Positions 26,696 through 36,084 of a stretch of 64,000 nt of DNA are shown piece by piece. The position numbers and the translations under genes are program-made. The notes beneath the pieces are model-generated. The model was not told the origin of the DNA. It made no database searches and worked only from the letters and a program-made list of their open reading frames with translations. Location: positions 1 through 64,000 of the forward strand of contig CANNAC010000013.1 of the NCBI GenBank assembly GCA_947502495.1. Direction: 5' to 3'. This DNA comes from an uncultured Flavobacteriaceae bacterium (lineage in GTDB: Bacteria; Bacteroidota; Bacteroidia; Flavobacteriales; Flavobacteriaceae). Position 1 is the stretch's first letter. Each line of letters opens with the position of its first letter.

Positions 26696-27686
26696 CACAG
26701 GGATTATTTTAACACTGGCATATCCGGAAACTATTGTGATGGTTGCAGACGAATGGTATTCGCCATATTTGCGTTTTTTAGGCGTTGGAAAAAAGAATTA
26801 TCTAAGAGCTGGACATGCCGCTTTGGTTTTAATTGAAAAAGCGACAGGTACTTTAGAATATCATGATTTTGGAAGATATATTACACCAGAGCCTGACGGA
26901 AGAGTTCGAGGTAGAGATACCGATCACGAGTTAGATTTTCCTATTACAGCCACTATAAAAGATGGCGAAATACAGAATTTAAATGCAATTTTAGAATTTC
27001 TTGGTACCCATCCAAAACTAACACATGGCGAGGGAAAACTAATTGCTTCGGTTTGTGATGTAGTAGATTATGATTTGGCAAGACAGCATATTACAAAAAT
27101 GCAACAGCGCGATTTTATTCGGTATGCGGCTTTTATTAAAGATGCATGTAATTGTGCTCGTTTTGTAACCGATGCTTTAATTGCTTCTGTAACCGATGTC
27201 ATTATAAATAAGAAACTGCAAAAATCGAAATGGTTTACGCCAAGCACGGTTGGTAATGTGGTGATTGCAGATACAAAAAATAAAATTTATGCCGTTTCTG
27301 AAACTGGTGTAATTTCGGAATACAATTCTACAGTTAGTAGAGATAATAGGACTTATTTCTTAGATAAATTAAAAGGACATACGCCAAATTTTATAGGAAC
27401 ATTAGAACCTAAACCTGTAGCTAATTTGCATGAAAAAGCACAATGGCTTTCAGGTATTGCTGCTGGCGCTTGGTATGAATTGCATGCTACGGAAAACAGT
27501 TTAGAATATTGGTATAAGCGAATTTCACCACATGGAAATATAGATGTGCATGCCTTATATGAAGTGAATGAAGAAGGATTTGACTATCACGAGTCTTATG
27601 ATTTTATACATTATTCCAATTGTAAATTCTTTCATGTGGAACAACACGGAAAGGTATACAGATTTGAGATAAAAGAGCAGGAGTGA
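26688..27686 (+). CDS. unknown protein with permuted papain/LRAT-like motifs
   Basis: A 332-aa cytosolic protein (no signal peptide) that overlaps the NRDE gene by 8 bp. From memory it belongs to a flavobacterial DUF family. Two segments stand out. GHAALVL with H43 is followed by EYHDFGRY, and about 110 residues later comes ACNCARFVTDAL with C154 and C156. A histidine strand ahead of an NCxxFV helix is the order found in circularly permuted NlpC/P60 folds such as LRAT, whose nucleophile sits in NCEHFV. This suggests a thiol peptidase, amidase or acyltransferase fold. The function is inferred from motifs only. The C-terminal third (LSGIAAGAWYELH) has no recognised domain. Confidence 0.8.
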   Translation: MNNTGIILTLAYPETIVMVADEWYSPYLRFLGVGKKNYLRAGHAALVLIEKATGTLEYHDFGRYITPEPDGRVRGRDTDHELDFPITATIKDGEIQNLNAILEFLGTHPKLTHGEGKLIASVCDVVDYDLARQHITKMQQRDFIRYAAFIKDACNCARFVTDALIASVTDVIINKKLQKSKWFTPSTVGNVVIADTKNKIYAVSETGVISEYNSTVSRDNRTYFLDKLKGHTPNFIGTLEPKPVANLHEKAQWLSGIAAGAWYELHATENSLEYWYKRISPHGNIDVHALYEVNEEGFDYHESYDFIHYSNCKFFHVEQHGKVYRFEIKEQE

Positions 27687-27756
27687 GCAGTCACAGTTTA
27701 AACACTTGTTCTTTCCTTTTTGAGTAAAATAAATCGGGGTGATTTTTCGGTAGTTA

Positions 27757-27785
27757 GATTTCTCGACAGACTCGAAATGACAAAA
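27757..27785. repeat. short TCTCGA...TCGA intergenic repeat
   Basis: TTTCTCGACAGACTCGAAAT lies between convergent genes. The TCGA half-sites can form a small hairpin, and the phrase resembles a dispersed intergenic repeat seen, from memory, in many flavobacteria (TCTCGACT...CTCGAAATGAC). Only one copy was found in this window. Confidence 0.35.
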
Positions 27786-28172
27786 TTAATTTAAAGCAAA
27801 AGGAGCACTTAGTTTAAACGTAGGAATCGCTACGTGAAACTTTTTGGTGTTACTAAAATTGACCATTTCATAATATCCTTTCATAGCTCCAAAAGGAGAA
27901 GTAAGTAAACATCCAGAATTATACGTGTGCGATTCACCAGGTTTTAAAACTGGTTTTTTACCAATAACACCTTCGCCAGAAACCGTTTCTACATGGTTTA
28001 AGGCGTCAAATATCGTCCAATGTCTTGCATTAAGTTGCACAGAGTCTTTACTCTGGTTTTCAATAGTTACTTGGTATCCAAAGGCAAATTGTATTTTATA
28101 ATTTTTATAAAACGTGCCTTCAAAAGTAGTATCTACCGAAATCTTTATGCCTTTTGTTACTTGTTGAACCAT
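27786..28172 (-). CDS. apaG: ApaG-domain protein
   Basis: A 128-aa protein of the ApaG/DUF525 family, a fibronectin-III-like beta sandwich. The start MVQQVTKGIKISVDTTFEG, the central GYQVTIENQSKDSVQLNARHWTIFDA, and GEGVIGKKPVLKPGESHTYNSGCLLTSPFGAMKGYYEM all match. In enterobacteria ApaG is linked to diadenosine tetraphosphate hydrolase and to divalent-metal sensitivity, but its biochemical role is unsettled; the same domain occurs in F-box proteins. No apaH lies nearby. Confidence 0.95.
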   Translation of the reverse strand: MVQQVTKGIKISVDTTFEGTFYKNYKIQFAFGYQVTIENQSKDSVQLNARHWTIFDALNHVETVSGEGVIGKKPVLKPGESHTYNSGCLLTSPFGAMKGYYEMVNFSNTKKFHVAIPTFKLSAPFALN

Positions 28173-28279
28173 TTTAACTTCTGATAATCAATGGGTTTAA
28201 TATTCAAAAATACTAAAAAATAAATTATTTAAAACTTAATTTAGTATTTCTTTGATAGGAATATAATGAAATATTCTGA

Positions 28280-29527
28280 TTAATTGGTAATATTAACAGA
28301 ACTAGCTTCGCCGAGACCAATAATCTTATCGTAACGTGCGCCTAAATCTCTGTAATAAACCAATACTTTATAATTGTTTTCTGCTTGCCAAAAATTTCCG
28401 CTAATGGCACCTTCGTCTACCTTGCCATTTTTATCTACCACTACATATTTGTAATTGTAGAATCCTTGTTTTAGTAAGATGGCATTTTTGTAAACGCCTC
28501 TTTCGGTATTGAAGGTCATTTTGGTTGTTTCATCAATCGTGTAGTTGTTGAAGTTACCGTAAACGTGTAGTTCTTTCCCATCTGGTAGTTGATCTAATAA
28601 TAGGGAGAAGAACATCCAAACATAATCTGCTTCAATACTAGAGTTACTAGCATCTATTGCGGTTACCAAATAATTACCATTAATGTCTGGGTTATAAGTG
28701 TACGGTTTGTCGCGTCTTACCAGATTGGTGTATAAATAATTGTGGTACAAATCTTTTAAATCTATAAATTGAATACCAGTGTTTGCTGCGCGTACATCCT
28801 TATTTTCAAACCATAGGTATTCGTTTCCAGCCCAGAAGCTAGTTTCGGTGTTGTACTTATATATAAGCTCATTGCCTAATGTATACATTGGTTTAATGCC
28901 GGAAATAGCAGTGTTTAAATTGTTGTTTTGAACAATGACGGTGCTAATGGTTTGTTTCGGATTGTTAAAATGAGAATTGCTAGAAGATATGGTAATATCC
29001 ACCGTTTGTTTGTTTTTTATTTCTCTAACATCACGAGACCTTTTTATTGCTACACCTACATTTGCTGTTTCTTCATAAATCATGAATTTTCTAGAAAAAA
29101 CAAGTTCGTCATAGTCATCAAAAATTTTAATCATATAATTCCCAGAAACTTTTAATCTGCGTGTTTGCTCATTAGGAATAGTTAATTGGTAATTCGAATA
29201 AATCTGTAAGGTGTTAAAAGAATTTTCGTAAGTTCTTATGCGCTGTTTATCAAAACCTTCTAAATACTCGATTTTAGATAAAACGGAAGGCGTCCAATCA
29301 TAATTATAATGTTCAATAACATAATAAAAGTCTTCTTCATCTCCATTTAAAGCATCAAACTCTAGTTTTAAATATTCGCCAAGCTTTAAAACCGGTAATT
29401 GGCTTTCTGCTGTATTCCCTTTAAAACTGATTGTTTTTATGTAATCTGGCGGTGCAACTTCTTTTGCAACTTGGGCAAAAAATGTAGTTGAAAAGAGGAG
29501 CGTTAGTATTAAATATTTGTAATTCAC
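28280..29527 (-). CDS. T9SS plug protein (DUF5103)
   Basis: A 415-aa exported protein with a signal peptide (MNYKYLILTLLFSTTFFAQ). An all-beta protein follows. The first half (KTISFKGNTAESQLPVLKLGE...FYYVIEHYNYDWTPS) and the C-terminal carbohydrate-binding-like repeat (KELHVYGNFNNYTIDE, YNYKYVVVD) are typical of DUF5103. A protein of this family was seen in structures of the T9SS translocon as the periplasmic plug that seals the SprA pore. The role here rests on that family link. With porT at 12309 it is the second T9SS component in the window. It is divergent from the nqr operon. Confidence 0.88.
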   Translation of the reverse strand: MNYKYLILTLLFSTTFFAQVAKEVAPPDYIKTISFKGNTAESQLPVLKLGEYLKLEFDALNGDEEDFYYVIEHYNYDWTPSVLSKIEYLEGFDKQRIRTYENSFNTLQIYSNYQLTIPNEQTRRLKVSGNYMIKIFDDYDELVFSRKFMIYEETANVGVAIKRSRDVREIKNKQTVDITISSSNSHFNNPKQTISTVIVQNNNLNTAISGIKPMYTLGNELIYKYNTETSFWAGNEYLWFENKDVRAANTGIQFIDLKDLYHNYLYTNLVRRDKPYTYNPDINGNYLVTAIDASNSSIEADYVWMFFSLLLDQLPDGKELHVYGNFNNYTIDETTKMTFNTERGVYKNAILLKQGFYNYKYVVVDKNGKVDEGAISGNFWQAENNYKVLVYYRDLGARYDKIIGLGEASSVNITN

Positions 29528-29623
29528 AAGTGTATAATTGTTGTTTTGCAGTAAATATAAGCAAATTTTGTGCCTAACGCGATTGATTTATTTAGATTGA
29601 ATATAAATAGTATTGAAGACGAT

Positions 29624-29660
29624 ATTTAGCCATGTTTTTATGGATTTATTCGTAAATTTG
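29624..29660 (+). promoter_or_regulatory. predicted promoter of the nqr operon
   Basis: TAAATTTG (29653-29660) fits the -7 consensus TAnnTTTG. A weak -33 candidate (TTTA near 29625) lies upstream. The nqrA ATG is 64 bp downstream. Confidence 0.5.
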
Positions 29661-29723
29661 CATCGATTTTTAAGAGACTTAAAGATTAGAAATACTATAA
29701 CTATTAACAAATAGATTTATAAT

Positions 29724-31079
29724 ATGTCAAACGACATTAAGATTAAAAAGGGTCTAGATATTAAGTTAAAAGGAACTGCAGAAAAGGCAAAAGAGAACGC
29801 CATTATCAGTAACTTTTTCTCTGTAAGACCAGAAGACTTCCACAGTGTTATACCAAAATTAATCGCGAAAGTTGGAACTAAAGTAAAAGCAGGAGAACCT
29901 ATTTTTTACGATAAGACTAACGAAGCTATACAATTTGTTTCTCCAGTTTCTGGTGAAATTATTGACATTCCTCGTGGAGAAAAACGTAAAATTTTAGCAA
30001 TTAAAATTCAAGCGGACAAAGAGCAATCTTACCAAGATAATGGTAAATTTAATGTCGATGCTGCCAAAGCTGAAGATGTTAAAGCACATTTGTTAGCTTC
30101 GGGATGTTGGCCTTTTATTAAGCAACGTCCTTATGATGTAATTGCAAATCCAAACAAAGCGCCAAAAGCTATTTTTGTTTCTGCTTATGCTTCTGCACCA
30201 TTGGTTGCAGATTTAGATTTTACCCTTCAAGGTAAAGAAGCAGAATTACAAGCTGCAGTTACAGCCTTAACTAAATTAACAGAAGGACAAGTGCATATTT
30301 CTGTTGGTAAAAATGGAAACTCTCCGTTAGCCAACCTTTCTGGTGCAACGATTCATAAGGTTTATGGACCACATCCTTCAGGGAATGTTGGTACGCAAAT
30401 CAACAAAATTGATCCGGTTAATAAAGGAGAAGTTGTTTGGACTGTCAACGCACAAGATCTTGTTATTATTGGTGAATTATTACTTACTGGTAAATTTAAT
30501 GCAGAGCGTATTGTTGCTTTAGCAGGTTCTTCGGTTAAAAAACCAAGATACTTCGTAACTAAATTAGGAGCAGAAATTGCTTCTATGATTTACGATAATG
30601 GCGTAGATAAAAACGATAATATTAGAATCATTTCTGGAAACGTATTAAGCGGTAAGCAAGTACAACCAGATGGCTTTTTAGACTATTATAGCAATACTAT
30701 TACTGTAATACCTGAAGGTAACGATTACGAATTATTTGGATGGAATAAACCAGTATTCAATAAGGTGTCTACTTCAAGAGCTTTAACTTTTTCTTGGTTA
30801 ACGCCTAAGAAGGAATACGATTTGAACACCAATACCAATGGTGAGCATCGTGCTTTTGTAACTACAGGGACATACGAAGAGGTTTTTCCTTTAGATATCT
30901 TTCCGTTACAAATATTAAAAGCATGTATGTATAAGGATTTAGATGAAATGGAAGCTTTAGGAATGTACGAAGTGGCACCCGAAGATTTTGCTTTAACAGA
31001 ATTTGTATGTGTATCTAAACAACCACATCAAGATATTATTAGAAAAGGTTTAGACTTAATGCTAAAAGAGATAGGATAA
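29724..31079 (+). CDS. nqrA: Na+-translocating NADH:quinone reductase subunit A
   Basis: A 451-aa cytosolic-face subunit of the Na+-NQR respiratory complex, which oxidises NADH, reduces quinone and pumps Na+ outward. NqrA has no flavin and contacts NqrB near the quinone site. Family signatures are IKKGLDIKLKG at the start, PIFYDKTNEAIQFVSPVSGEI (biotinyl-lipoyl-like fold), ASGCWPFIKQRPYD and VYGPHPSGNVGTQINKIDPVNKGEVVWTVN. It opens the six-gene operon; its TAA overlaps the nqrB ATG by one base (TAATG). Confidence 0.97.
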   Translation: MSNDIKIKKGLDIKLKGTAEKAKENAIISNFFSVRPEDFHSVIPKLIAKVGTKVKAGEPIFYDKTNEAIQFVSPVSGEIIDIPRGEKRKILAIKIQADKEQSYQDNGKFNVDAAKAEDVKAHLLASGCWPFIKQRPYDVIANPNKAPKAIFVSAYASAPLVADLDFTLQGKEAELQAAVTALTKLTEGQVHISVGKNGNSPLANLSGATIHKVYGPHPSGNVGTQINKIDPVNKGEVVWTVNAQDLVIIGELLLTGKFNAERIVALAGSSVKKPRYFVTKLGAEIASMIYDNGVDKNDNIRIISGNVLSGKQVQPDGFLDYYSNTITVIPEGNDYELFGWNKPVFNKVSTSRALTFSWLTPKKEYDLNTNTNGEHRAFVTTGTYEEVFPLDIFPLQILKACMYKDLDEMEALGMYEVAPEDFALTEFVCVSKQPHQDIIRKGLDLMLKEIG

Positions 31080-32317
31080 TGGGTTTAAAAAATAGTTTAC
31101 ATAGTTTTAAAGAAAAGAATAGAGATAAAAAATGGTTGCCAGCATTTTCGGCAATACATACTTTTTTATTCTTACCAAATGAGACCACGCATAATGGTAC
31201 ACATATAAAAGCGGCAGACGATTTAAAACGTACGATGAATACGGTAATTATGGCAATGGTGCCATGTTTACTTTTTGGTATGTTTAACGCTGGGTATCAA
31301 CATCATCTAGCAATAGGTGAAATTCAAGCGGTATCTGGAGGTTTCTTTAGTTCAGAGTTCTGGGCTATGAGTAATTTCATGGTAGGTTTCTGGAAAATTT
31401 TACCACTAGTTATTGTTTCTTATGGTGTAGGTTTAGCAATAGAAATTTTATTTGCAATTAAAAATAGCCACGAAGTAGAAGAAGGTTACTTAGTAACTGG
31501 AATGCTTGTGCCACTTATTGTGCCTATTGATATTCCGTTATGGATGCTTGCTGTTGCAGTTGCATTTGGAGTTGTAATTGGTAAAGAAGTTTTTGGAGGA
31601 ACAGGAATGAATATTCTTAATCCTGCATTAACTATTCGTGCATTCTTATTCTTTGCATATCCAACTTGGATGTCTGGAGATAAAGTTTGGGTTCACGGTG
31701 CAGATCCTAGAGTTCAAGATCTTGCAAATGGTGCAACACCAGATGCTATTTCTGGAGAAACCATATTAGGAAGCTTAGCGCAAAATAATTCGAATATGTT
31801 AGATTCGGCCGGAGATATGTGGAACGCGTTCTACGGATTTATTCCAGGTTCGGTTGGAGAGACATCTACATTATTAATCCTTTTAGGAGGATTGTTTTTA
31901 GTGTTTGCTAAAATAGGAAGCTGGAGAATCATGTTATCTTCTGTTATTGGTGCCATTGTTATGGGATTAATATTTAATGGTATTGCAGATTCCGGTTTAA
32001 TTTCTGAAAGTAGTAAATTTTACGGATTAATGAGTACCGATTTCTGGATGCATTTAATCATTGGAGGTTTTGCTTTTGGAACCGTTTACATGGCAACAGA
32101 TCCTGTAACTGCTTCGCAAACCAATAAAGGAAAATGGATTTACGGATTTTTAATCGGTTTCATTTCTATAATGATTCGCGTATTCAATCCAGCATATCCA
32201 GAAGGTGTAATGTTAGCCATTTTATTAATGAATGTCTTCGCGCCAACTATCGATCATTACGTAGTACAAGGAAATGTAAAACGTAGAATGAAACGTTTAA
32301 AAGTTAAAACAGCATAA
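31079..32317 (+). CDS. nqrB: Na+-translocating NADH:quinone reductase subunit B
   Basis: A 412-aa membrane subunit of Na+-NQR with about ten helices; it carries covalent FMN and riboflavin and forms the Na+ path with NqrD and NqrE. FMN is normally joined by a phosphoester to Thr of a Dxx(S/T)GAT motif. Here two imperfect candidates lie 8 residues apart: DLANGAT (T220) and DAISGET (T228). Clear family parts are KNSHEVEEGYLVTGMLVPLIVP, GGTGMNILNPALTIRAFLFFAYP and the C-terminal FGTVYMATDPVTASQTNKGK. It overlaps nqrA by 1 bp and is 2 bp from nqrC. Confidence 0.97.
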   Translation: MGLKNSLHSFKEKNRDKKWLPAFSAIHTFLFLPNETTHNGTHIKAADDLKRTMNTVIMAMVPCLLFGMFNAGYQHHLAIGEIQAVSGGFFSSEFWAMSNFMVGFWKILPLVIVSYGVGLAIEILFAIKNSHEVEEGYLVTGMLVPLIVPIDIPLWMLAVAVAFGVVIGKEVFGGTGMNILNPALTIRAFLFFAYPTWMSGDKVWVHGADPRVQDLANGATPDAISGETILGSLAQNNSNMLDSAGDMWNAFYGFIPGSVGETSTLLILLGGLFLVFAKIGSWRIMLSSVIGAIVMGLIFNGIADSGLISESSKFYGLMSTDFWMHLIIGGFAFGTVYMATDPVTASQTNKGKWIYGFLIGFISIMIRVFNPAYPEGVMLAILLMNVFAPTIDHYVVQGNVKRRMKRLKVKTA

Positions 32318-32319
32318 TT

Positions 32320-33117
32320 ATGGCAGTTAACACAGATAAAAACTCATATACTATAATATTTGCCATTGCAATGGTAGTAGTAGTAGGTTCGGTATTAGCT
32401 TTTACAGCATCGTCTTTAAAGCCAAATATTGAAGAGAATAAAAGAATGGAAAGGCAACAGAACATTCTGTATGCTTTAGGAGTAAATGAAAACGAAGGTA
32501 CTGGAGATATAACTTTTATTTCTACAGATAAAGTAGCCGAAGCGTTTACTACTAATATTTCAGAACAAATCGTTCTAGAAGTAAAAGACGGAAAGCTTAT
32601 CAAGGAAATGACTCGGGAAGCCTTTATGAAATCGAAAGCACAAGGCGCTGGAAAAGAACCTTATTTAATAGATGTTAAAAAAGAACAAACTAAGGCTAAA
32701 AATGGAGAATCTAGATTCTTACCATTATTTAAAGGTACTCAAGATGGCAAAACAGTTTATGTTACTGCCGTTAGAGGAAAAGGTCTTTGGGATGCAATCT
32801 GGGGTTATGTAGCTTTAGATAAAGATATGGTTGTTCAAGGTGCATTTTTTGATCACGCTGGTGAAACTCCTGGTTTAGGAGCTAACATTAAGCAACGTTA
32901 CTTTATGGATGATTTTAATGGAGAACATTTATTAAATGAAGTAGGTGTTTTTAAAGGTATAAAAGTCGCAAAAGGAAATAACGATCCAGTGAATAACGAT
33001 AAAACCGATTTTGAAGTCGATGCACTAGCAGGAGCAACAATTACAGGTGATGGTGTATCTGCAATGATAAAGAAAGATTTAAAATTGTATTTACCTTACT
33101 TTAAAAACTTAAAATAA
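32320..33117 (+). CDS. nqrC: Na+-translocating NADH:quinone reductase subunit C
   Basis: A 265-aa subunit with one N-terminal membrane helix (about 10-31) and a periplasmic FMN-binding domain. The flavin-attachment motif is present as DALAGAT with acceptor T240, followed by ITGDGVSAMI. Preceding conserved parts are AVRGKGLWDAIWGYVALD and HAGETPGLGANI. The FMN is expected to be added outside the membrane by the ApbE/Ftp transferase, for which a gene exists at 40907-41887. Spacing to both neighbours is 1-2 bp. Confidence 0.97.
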   Translation: MAVNTDKNSYTIIFAIAMVVVVGSVLAFTASSLKPNIEENKRMERQQNILYALGVNENEGTGDITFISTDKVAEAFTTNISEQIVLEVKDGKLIKEMTREAFMKSKAQGAGKEPYLIDVKKEQTKAKNGESRFLPLFKGTQDGKTVYVTAVRGKGLWDAIWGYVALDKDMVVQGAFFDHAGETPGLGANIKQRYFMDDFNGEHLLNEVGVFKGIKVAKGNNDPVNNDKTDFEVDALAGATITGDGVSAMIKKDLKLYLPYFKNLK

Positions 33118-33118
33118 T

Positions 33119-33763
33119 ATGGGACTACTTTCAAAAAAAGACGCAAAGTTAATCACAGATCCATTAGCAGATAATAACCCAATTACTATTCAAGTATTAG
33201 GTATTTGTTCTGCATTAGCAATTACAGCAGAGCTTAAAGCTTCGTTAGTAATGGGAATCGCTGTATTGTTTGTATTAGGAATAGGTAATGTAGTAATCTC
33301 TTTAATGAGAAACATCATTCCTTCAAAAATTAGAATTATTGTACAATTAATCGTAGTTGCTGCTTTAGTAATTATTGTAGATCAAGTACTTAAAGCTTTT
33401 GCTTATGATTTAAGTAAAACACTTTCTGTATTTATTGGGTTAATTATTACTAACTGTATTATTATGGGACGTTTTGAAGCTTTTGCTTTAGCTAACAAAC
33501 CATGGCAATCCTTTTTAGATGGTATTGGTAATGCTTTAGGTTACGCAGTAATCTTAATAATTGTTGGTTTCTTTAGAGAGCTTTTAGGTTCTGGTACGCT
33601 TTTCGGAATTCCTGTTTTAGGAGATCCAATTGAAATGACTGGAGTGTACAAGTATGGTTATGAAAACAATGGTTTTATGTTAATGCCTCCAATGGCTTTA
33701 ATCATAGTTGGATTAATAATCTGGGTACAACGTAGTAGAAATAAAGATTTAGTAGAAGATTAA
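33119..33763 (+). CDS. nqrD: Na+-translocating NADH:quinone reductase subunit D
   Basis: A 214-aa polytopic membrane subunit. With NqrE it forms inverted half-helices that hold the intramembrane iron centre; C29 (LGICSALAIT) and C120 (TNCIIMGRFEAFA) are the expected cysteine ligands. LLGSGTLFGIPVLGDP near the C-terminus is typical. An 87-bp spacer separates it from nqrE, unlike the tight packing elsewhere in the operon. Confidence 0.97.
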   Translation: MGLLSKKDAKLITDPLADNNPITIQVLGICSALAITAELKASLVMGIAVLFVLGIGNVVISLMRNIIPSKIRIIVQLIVVAALVIIVDQVLKAFAYDLSKTLSVFIGLIITNCIIMGRFEAFALANKPWQSFLDGIGNALGYAVILIIVGFFRELLGSGTLFGIPVLGDPIEMTGVYKYGYENNGFMLMPPMALIIVGLIIWVQRSRNKDLVED

Positions 33764-33850
33764 AAAACAGTATGCAGTCAATAGTTTATAGTAAACAGTC
33801 TAACCACTAAATTACTAAACACTAAATACTGTCATCTAAAAAATATAAAA
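33764..33850 (+). other. unusual 87-bp spacer inside the nqr operon
   Basis: An AT-rich non-coding stretch between nqrD and nqrE with reiterated short words (CAGTC, AAACA, CTAAA: e.g. AGTTTATAGTAAACAGTC and ACTAAATTACTAAACACTAA) and the imperfect inverted pair ACAGT...ACTGT at its ends. It looks like a small intergenic insertion or decayed repeat, with no strong terminator. Confidence 0.4.
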
Positions 33851-34585
33851 ATGATAGAACATTTAGAATTATTTTTCAAGTCAATTTTTGTTGATAATAT
33901 GGTGTTTGCGGTTTTCTTAGGAATGTGTTCCTACTTAGCCGTTTCTAAAAAAGTTGCAACAGCAGTTGGACTAGGAGCAGCCGTAATATTTGTATTAGCA
34001 ATTACAGTACCATTAAACTGGTTACTAGATCAATATTTACTACAACCAGGAGCACTTGCTTGGATAGATGGAAGTAGTAACGGAGAAGGTTTCTCTGGTA
34101 TGGATTTAGGTTTCCTTTCTTTCATTATGTTTATTGCAACCATTGCAACCATGGTACAATTAGTAGAAATCGTAGTAGAGAAATTCTCTCCTTCTTTATA
34201 TAATTCACTTGGTATTTTCTTACCATTAATTGCTGTAAACTGTGCCATTTTAGGTGGTTCTTTATTTATGCAATCTCGTGAAATTGAATCGTTTGGTTTA
34301 GCAGTAAATTACGGAGTATCTTCTGGAATTGGATGGTTTTTAGCAATTCTTGCAATTGCGGCTATTCGTGAAAAAATTAGATATTCTAACGTGCCAGCAC
34401 CTTTAAGAGGATTAGGAATTACATTTATCATTACAGGTTTAATGGGAATTGGATTTTTAAGTTTTGGTGGTATGTTAACTGGTGGAGAAGAAGAAGAAGC
34501 TACTCCAGAGCCAACAGCACAAGTAGAGACAATACAAACTGAAGACGCTAAGGAATTAGCCGAAAACACTAAAATAGCAGAGTAG
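33851..34585 (+). CDS. nqrE: Na+-translocating NADH:quinone reductase subunit E
   Basis: A 244-aa polytopic membrane subunit, partner of NqrD around the membrane iron centre; C26 ([11 protein letters not shown]) and the Cys in [14 protein letters not shown] are the expected ligands. The core ends near FGGMLTGG (about 211). About 30 further residues are acidic and low-complexity ([18 protein letters not shown]), an extension absent from Vibrio NqrE (about 198 aa) and probably disordered. Its stop is 1 bp from the nqrF ATG. Confidence 0.96.
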   Translation: MIEHLELFFKSIFVDNMVFAVFLGMCSYLAVSKKVATAVGLGAAVIFVLAITVPLNWLLDQYLLQPGALAWIDGSSNGEGFSGMDLGFLSFIMFIATIATMVQLVEIVVEKFSPSLYNSLGIFLPLIAVNCAILGGSLFMQSREIESFGLAVNYGVSSGIGWFLAILAIAAIREKIRYSNVPAPLRGLGITFIITGLMGIGFLSFGGMLTGGEEEEATPEPTAQVETIQTEDAKELAENTKIAE

Positions 34586-34586
34586 T

Positions 34587-35900
34587 ATGATTTTAGCAGC
34601 AGGAACAGGAGCAACAGTTATAACAACAGTAGTAGCGTTTTTAATTATCGCGCTAATACTAATAAGTTTATTGTTATTCGTTAAGCAAAAACTTTCACCA
34701 TCAGGTCCAGTAAAGATCATAATTAATGGAGAAAGAGAAATAGAAGTAGCATCTGGAGATAGTTTGTTATCTACTTTAGGTGGAAATAAAATATTCTTAC
34801 CATCTGCTTGTGGTGGTGGTGGAACATGTATTCAATGTGAGTGTCACGTACTTTCGGGAGGTGGTGAAGCATTGCCTACAGAAACACCTCACTTTTCAAG
34901 AAAAGAGTTAGCACATGGTGCACGTTTATCTTGTCAGGTAAAAGTGAAACAAGACATGGAAATTACAATTCCAGAAGAAGTTTTCGGAATTAAAAAATGG
35001 GAAGCAACCGTAGTTTCAAACTATAACGTTGCAACCTTTATTAAAGAGTTTGTAGTGGAGATCCCAGAAGATATGAACTACAAAGCTGGTGGATATATTC
35101 AAATTGAAATCCCTAGTTGTGAAATAAAATATGCAGACATGGATGTATCAGCACATCCGCAAGATCATCCAGGAGAACCTGATAAGTTTAAAGGAGATTG
35201 GGAAAAGTTTGGTTTATGGCCTTTGGTTATGAAAAACAACGAACTTGTAGAAAGAGCATATTCTATGGCTTCTTACCCTGCTGAAGGTAGAAAAATTATG
35301 CTTAATGTACGTGTTGCAACTCCTCCTTTTGATAGAGCGAAAGGTGGCTGGATGGATGTAAATCCTGGTGTGGCATCTTCTTATATTTTTAACCAAAAAG
35401 TTGGAGATAAAGTAACGATATCTGGACCTTATGGGGAGTTCTTTATTAATGATTCGGAAGCAGAAATGTTATATGTTGGTGGTGGTGCAGGAATGGCGCC
35501 AATGCGTTCGCATTTATATGAATTGTTTAGAACATTAAAAACAGGAAGAAAAGTAACGTATTGGTATGGTGGACGTTCTAAAGCAGAATTATTCTACATC
35601 CATTACTTTAGAGCTTTAGAAAAAGATTTCCCGAACTTCAAATTCTTTATTGCATTATCAGATCCAACGGAAGCAGATAACTGGCAACTTAAACAAGATG
35701 TTGAAGATCCTAATGGTGATGGATTTACAGGGTTTATACATCAAGTAGTTATCGATCAGTATTTATCTAAACATGAGTCTCCAGAAGATATCGAATTATA
35801 TTTCTGTGGACCTCCATTAATGAATCAAGCGGTTCAAAAAATGGGAGAAGATTTCGGAATAGATGATGAAAATATCCGTTTTGATGACTTTGGTGGATAG
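34587..35900 (+). CDS. nqrF: Na+-translocating NADH:quinone reductase subunit F
   Basis: A 437-aa NADH-oxidising subunit where electrons enter Na+-NQR. One N-terminal membrane helix (about 11-32) is followed by a 2Fe-2S ferredoxin domain with ligands C75, C81, C84 and C116, then an FAD domain ([12 protein letters not shown]) and an NADH domain ([40 protein letters not shown]). The carboxy end FDDFGG is family-typical. It closes the operon and is followed by a strong terminator. It delivers electrons through NqrD/E, C and B to menaquinone. Confidence 0.98.
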   Translation: MILAAGTGATVITTVVAFLIIALILISLLLFVKQKLSPSGPVKIIINGEREIEVASGDSLLSTLGGNKIFLPSACGGGGTCIQCECHVLSGGGEALPTETPHFSRKELAHGARLSCQVKVKQDMEITIPEEVFGIKKWEATVVSNYNVATFIKEFVVEIPEDMNYKAGGYIQIEIPSCEIKYADMDVSAHPQDHPGEPDKFKGDWEKFGLWPLVMKNNELVERAYSMASYPAEGRKIMLNVRVATPPFDRAKGGWMDVNPGVASSYIFNQKVGDKVTISGPYGEFFINDSEAEMLYVGGGAGMAPMRSHLYELFRTLKTGRKVTYWYGGRSKAELFYIHYFRALEKDFPNFKFFIALSDPTEADNWQLKQDVEDPNGDGFTGFIHQVVIDQYLSKHESPEDIELYFCGPPLMNQAVQKMGEDFGIDDENIRFDDFGG

Positions 35901-35945
35901 ACACTAATTGTTCTACTGAACTTACTTCAGTATCGTATTATATAT

Positions 35946-35979
35946 TAAAACCCAACATGAAAATGTTGGGTTTTTTTTA
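35946..35979 (+). terminator. terminator of the nqr operon
   Basis: AACCCAACAT pairs with ATGTTGGGTT (about 35949-35972), followed by eight Ts. Confidence 0.88.
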
Positions 35980-36084
35980 TCTGTTATTTTTTTATAATTT
36001 ATTGTCTACAAGTATATTAATACTAAAAAAGAATCTATATTTATTGTCTTATATTACTTACAAGTTTAAAAGCTACTTTACATT

